From: Elysia crispata
Lineage: Eukaryota > Mollusca > Gastropoda > Plakobranchidae
Length of the DNA: 64,000 nucleotides
NCBI GenBank assembly: GCA_033675545.1
Contig: JAWDGP010004637.1
Coordinates: forward strand, 520,501-584,500
Direction: 5' to 3'
The translations under genes were made by a program, and so were the position numbers. The stretch's first letter is position 1. Each line of letters begins with the position of its first letter. Of the stretch, positions 63,290-64,000 are shown piece by piece. The notes under the pieces are model-generated. The model searched no databases, was not told where the DNA came from, and saw only the letters and a program-made list of their open reading frames with translations.

Positions 63290-63420
63290 ATGACTTTGGA
63301 ATTGGGATGGCTAAAATTTGCTCTTTCTTATTTGCTGTCATCTTCGGACACATACAAGAACTTAGACTGCAAAAGAATCGACAAAATCAATGGTGACATG
63401 AAATCATGCTTTGAGACAAA
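63290..63420 (+). CDS. Possible 5' coding exon of an unknown + strand gene
   Basis: From the ATG the frame is open for 131 nt to a strong donor, GTAAGT. It gives LGWLKFALSYLLSSSDTYKN and CKRIDKINGDMKSCFETK: a weak hydrophobic stretch, then two Cys in a charged segment. It could be the first exon of a secreted protein that continues right of the window. No family is recognised, and chance is possible. Confidence 0.3.
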
Positions 63421-63509
63421 GTAAGTGTTTTTCTAATAAATATACGACATTATAAATGTACTTTTTCCTTTGAATTCTAAAACGTCTAATAGTTCCTACT
63501 GAAATCCCC

Positions 63510-63511
<2 letters not shown>

Positions 63512-63583
<72 letters not shown>
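63512..63583 (+). repeat. (CT)n microsatellite
   Basis: About 70 bp of CT. The rest of the window to 64000 shows nothing I can name. Confidence 0.97.
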
Positions 63584-64000
63584 TGGAGCCTGCTTAAAAA
63601 TTTCTTGTCATCACTTCAGATGATATACATGTATATTTTCTTACTGGTTATCCAAGATTTATCTAACTCTCTTCATTGGTGCCCAAAACAATATAACCTA
63701 AAGGTTAAGTTGACGCAGAGGAACAGGAGGGACATAAAAAAATGAATTGATCAGAAAGCTGAATAAAAAAATTGCTTTGATTGTTGTGCTTAATTATTTG
63801 AGTTTAAAAGCATAATTAATATCATTACAAATTTACGGCAATGAACATTTCCTCAAGCGATGGTCACAGTGTTTTGCATCTACTGTTTAACAATGTCTAG
63901 AATCCTAAGTCTTGAGTTAAATCAGTATAGAGGAAAGAAAAACATACTAGAATATCATATCTACTTGTTTTTTGTCTCGAGTCTTGGGTGTTAAGGAAAT

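Overview
The window looks like nuclear DNA of an invertebrate animal, most likely a mollusc: AT-rich introns, many long (GA)n/(CT)n and (TA)n microsatellites, CR1/L2-like LINE and tRNA-SINE debris, and extracellular multi-domain genes cut into many small GT-AG exons. The species cannot be told from the sequence.

Positions 1-38967 (+ strand) hold the 3' three quarters of a Reelin gene. I could chain 44 exons, the first cut by the window edge. Every splice phase agrees, and they sum to 7923 nt, or 2640 codons plus a stop. They encode seven reelin repeats (subrepeat A, EGF, subrepeat B), which by alignment to remembered vertebrate Reelin are repeats 2 to 8. A separate 46-nt last exon encodes a short Arg-rich C-terminal tail. 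Introns carry microsatellites, minisatellites, four tRNA-like SINE remnants and one LINE; those given no entry below show nothing I can name.

Positions 48288-59498 (- strand) hold a second host gene of nine phase-consistent exons (1006 codons). It has a signal peptide, a PAN/apple-like module, about eleven sushi (CCP) modules and an unrecognised C-terminal stretch, and the 3' end was not found. I do not recognise the gene by name.

The two genes are linked by an inverted segmental duplication. About 3.3 kb at 38.8-42.2 kb is repeated in reverse at 58.8-62.1 kb. The left arm carries the true Reelin tail exon and a broken copy of the PAN exon. The right arm carries the intact PAN exon and a second, open copy of the Reelin tail exon on the - strand. 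A further broken copy of the first sushi exon at 42.7-42.9 kb lies in direct orientation, so at least one more rearrangement took place. The region right of 62 kb holds a LINE 3' fragment, microsatellites and one possible 5' exon at 63290-63420. A second Reelin copy could lie beyond the right edge.

Reelin is known as a secreted glycoprotein that signals through lipoprotein-type receptors. The sushi/PAN protein is predicted to be secreted or surface-bound. Nothing in the sequence shows that the two work together; what links them is the duplication history.
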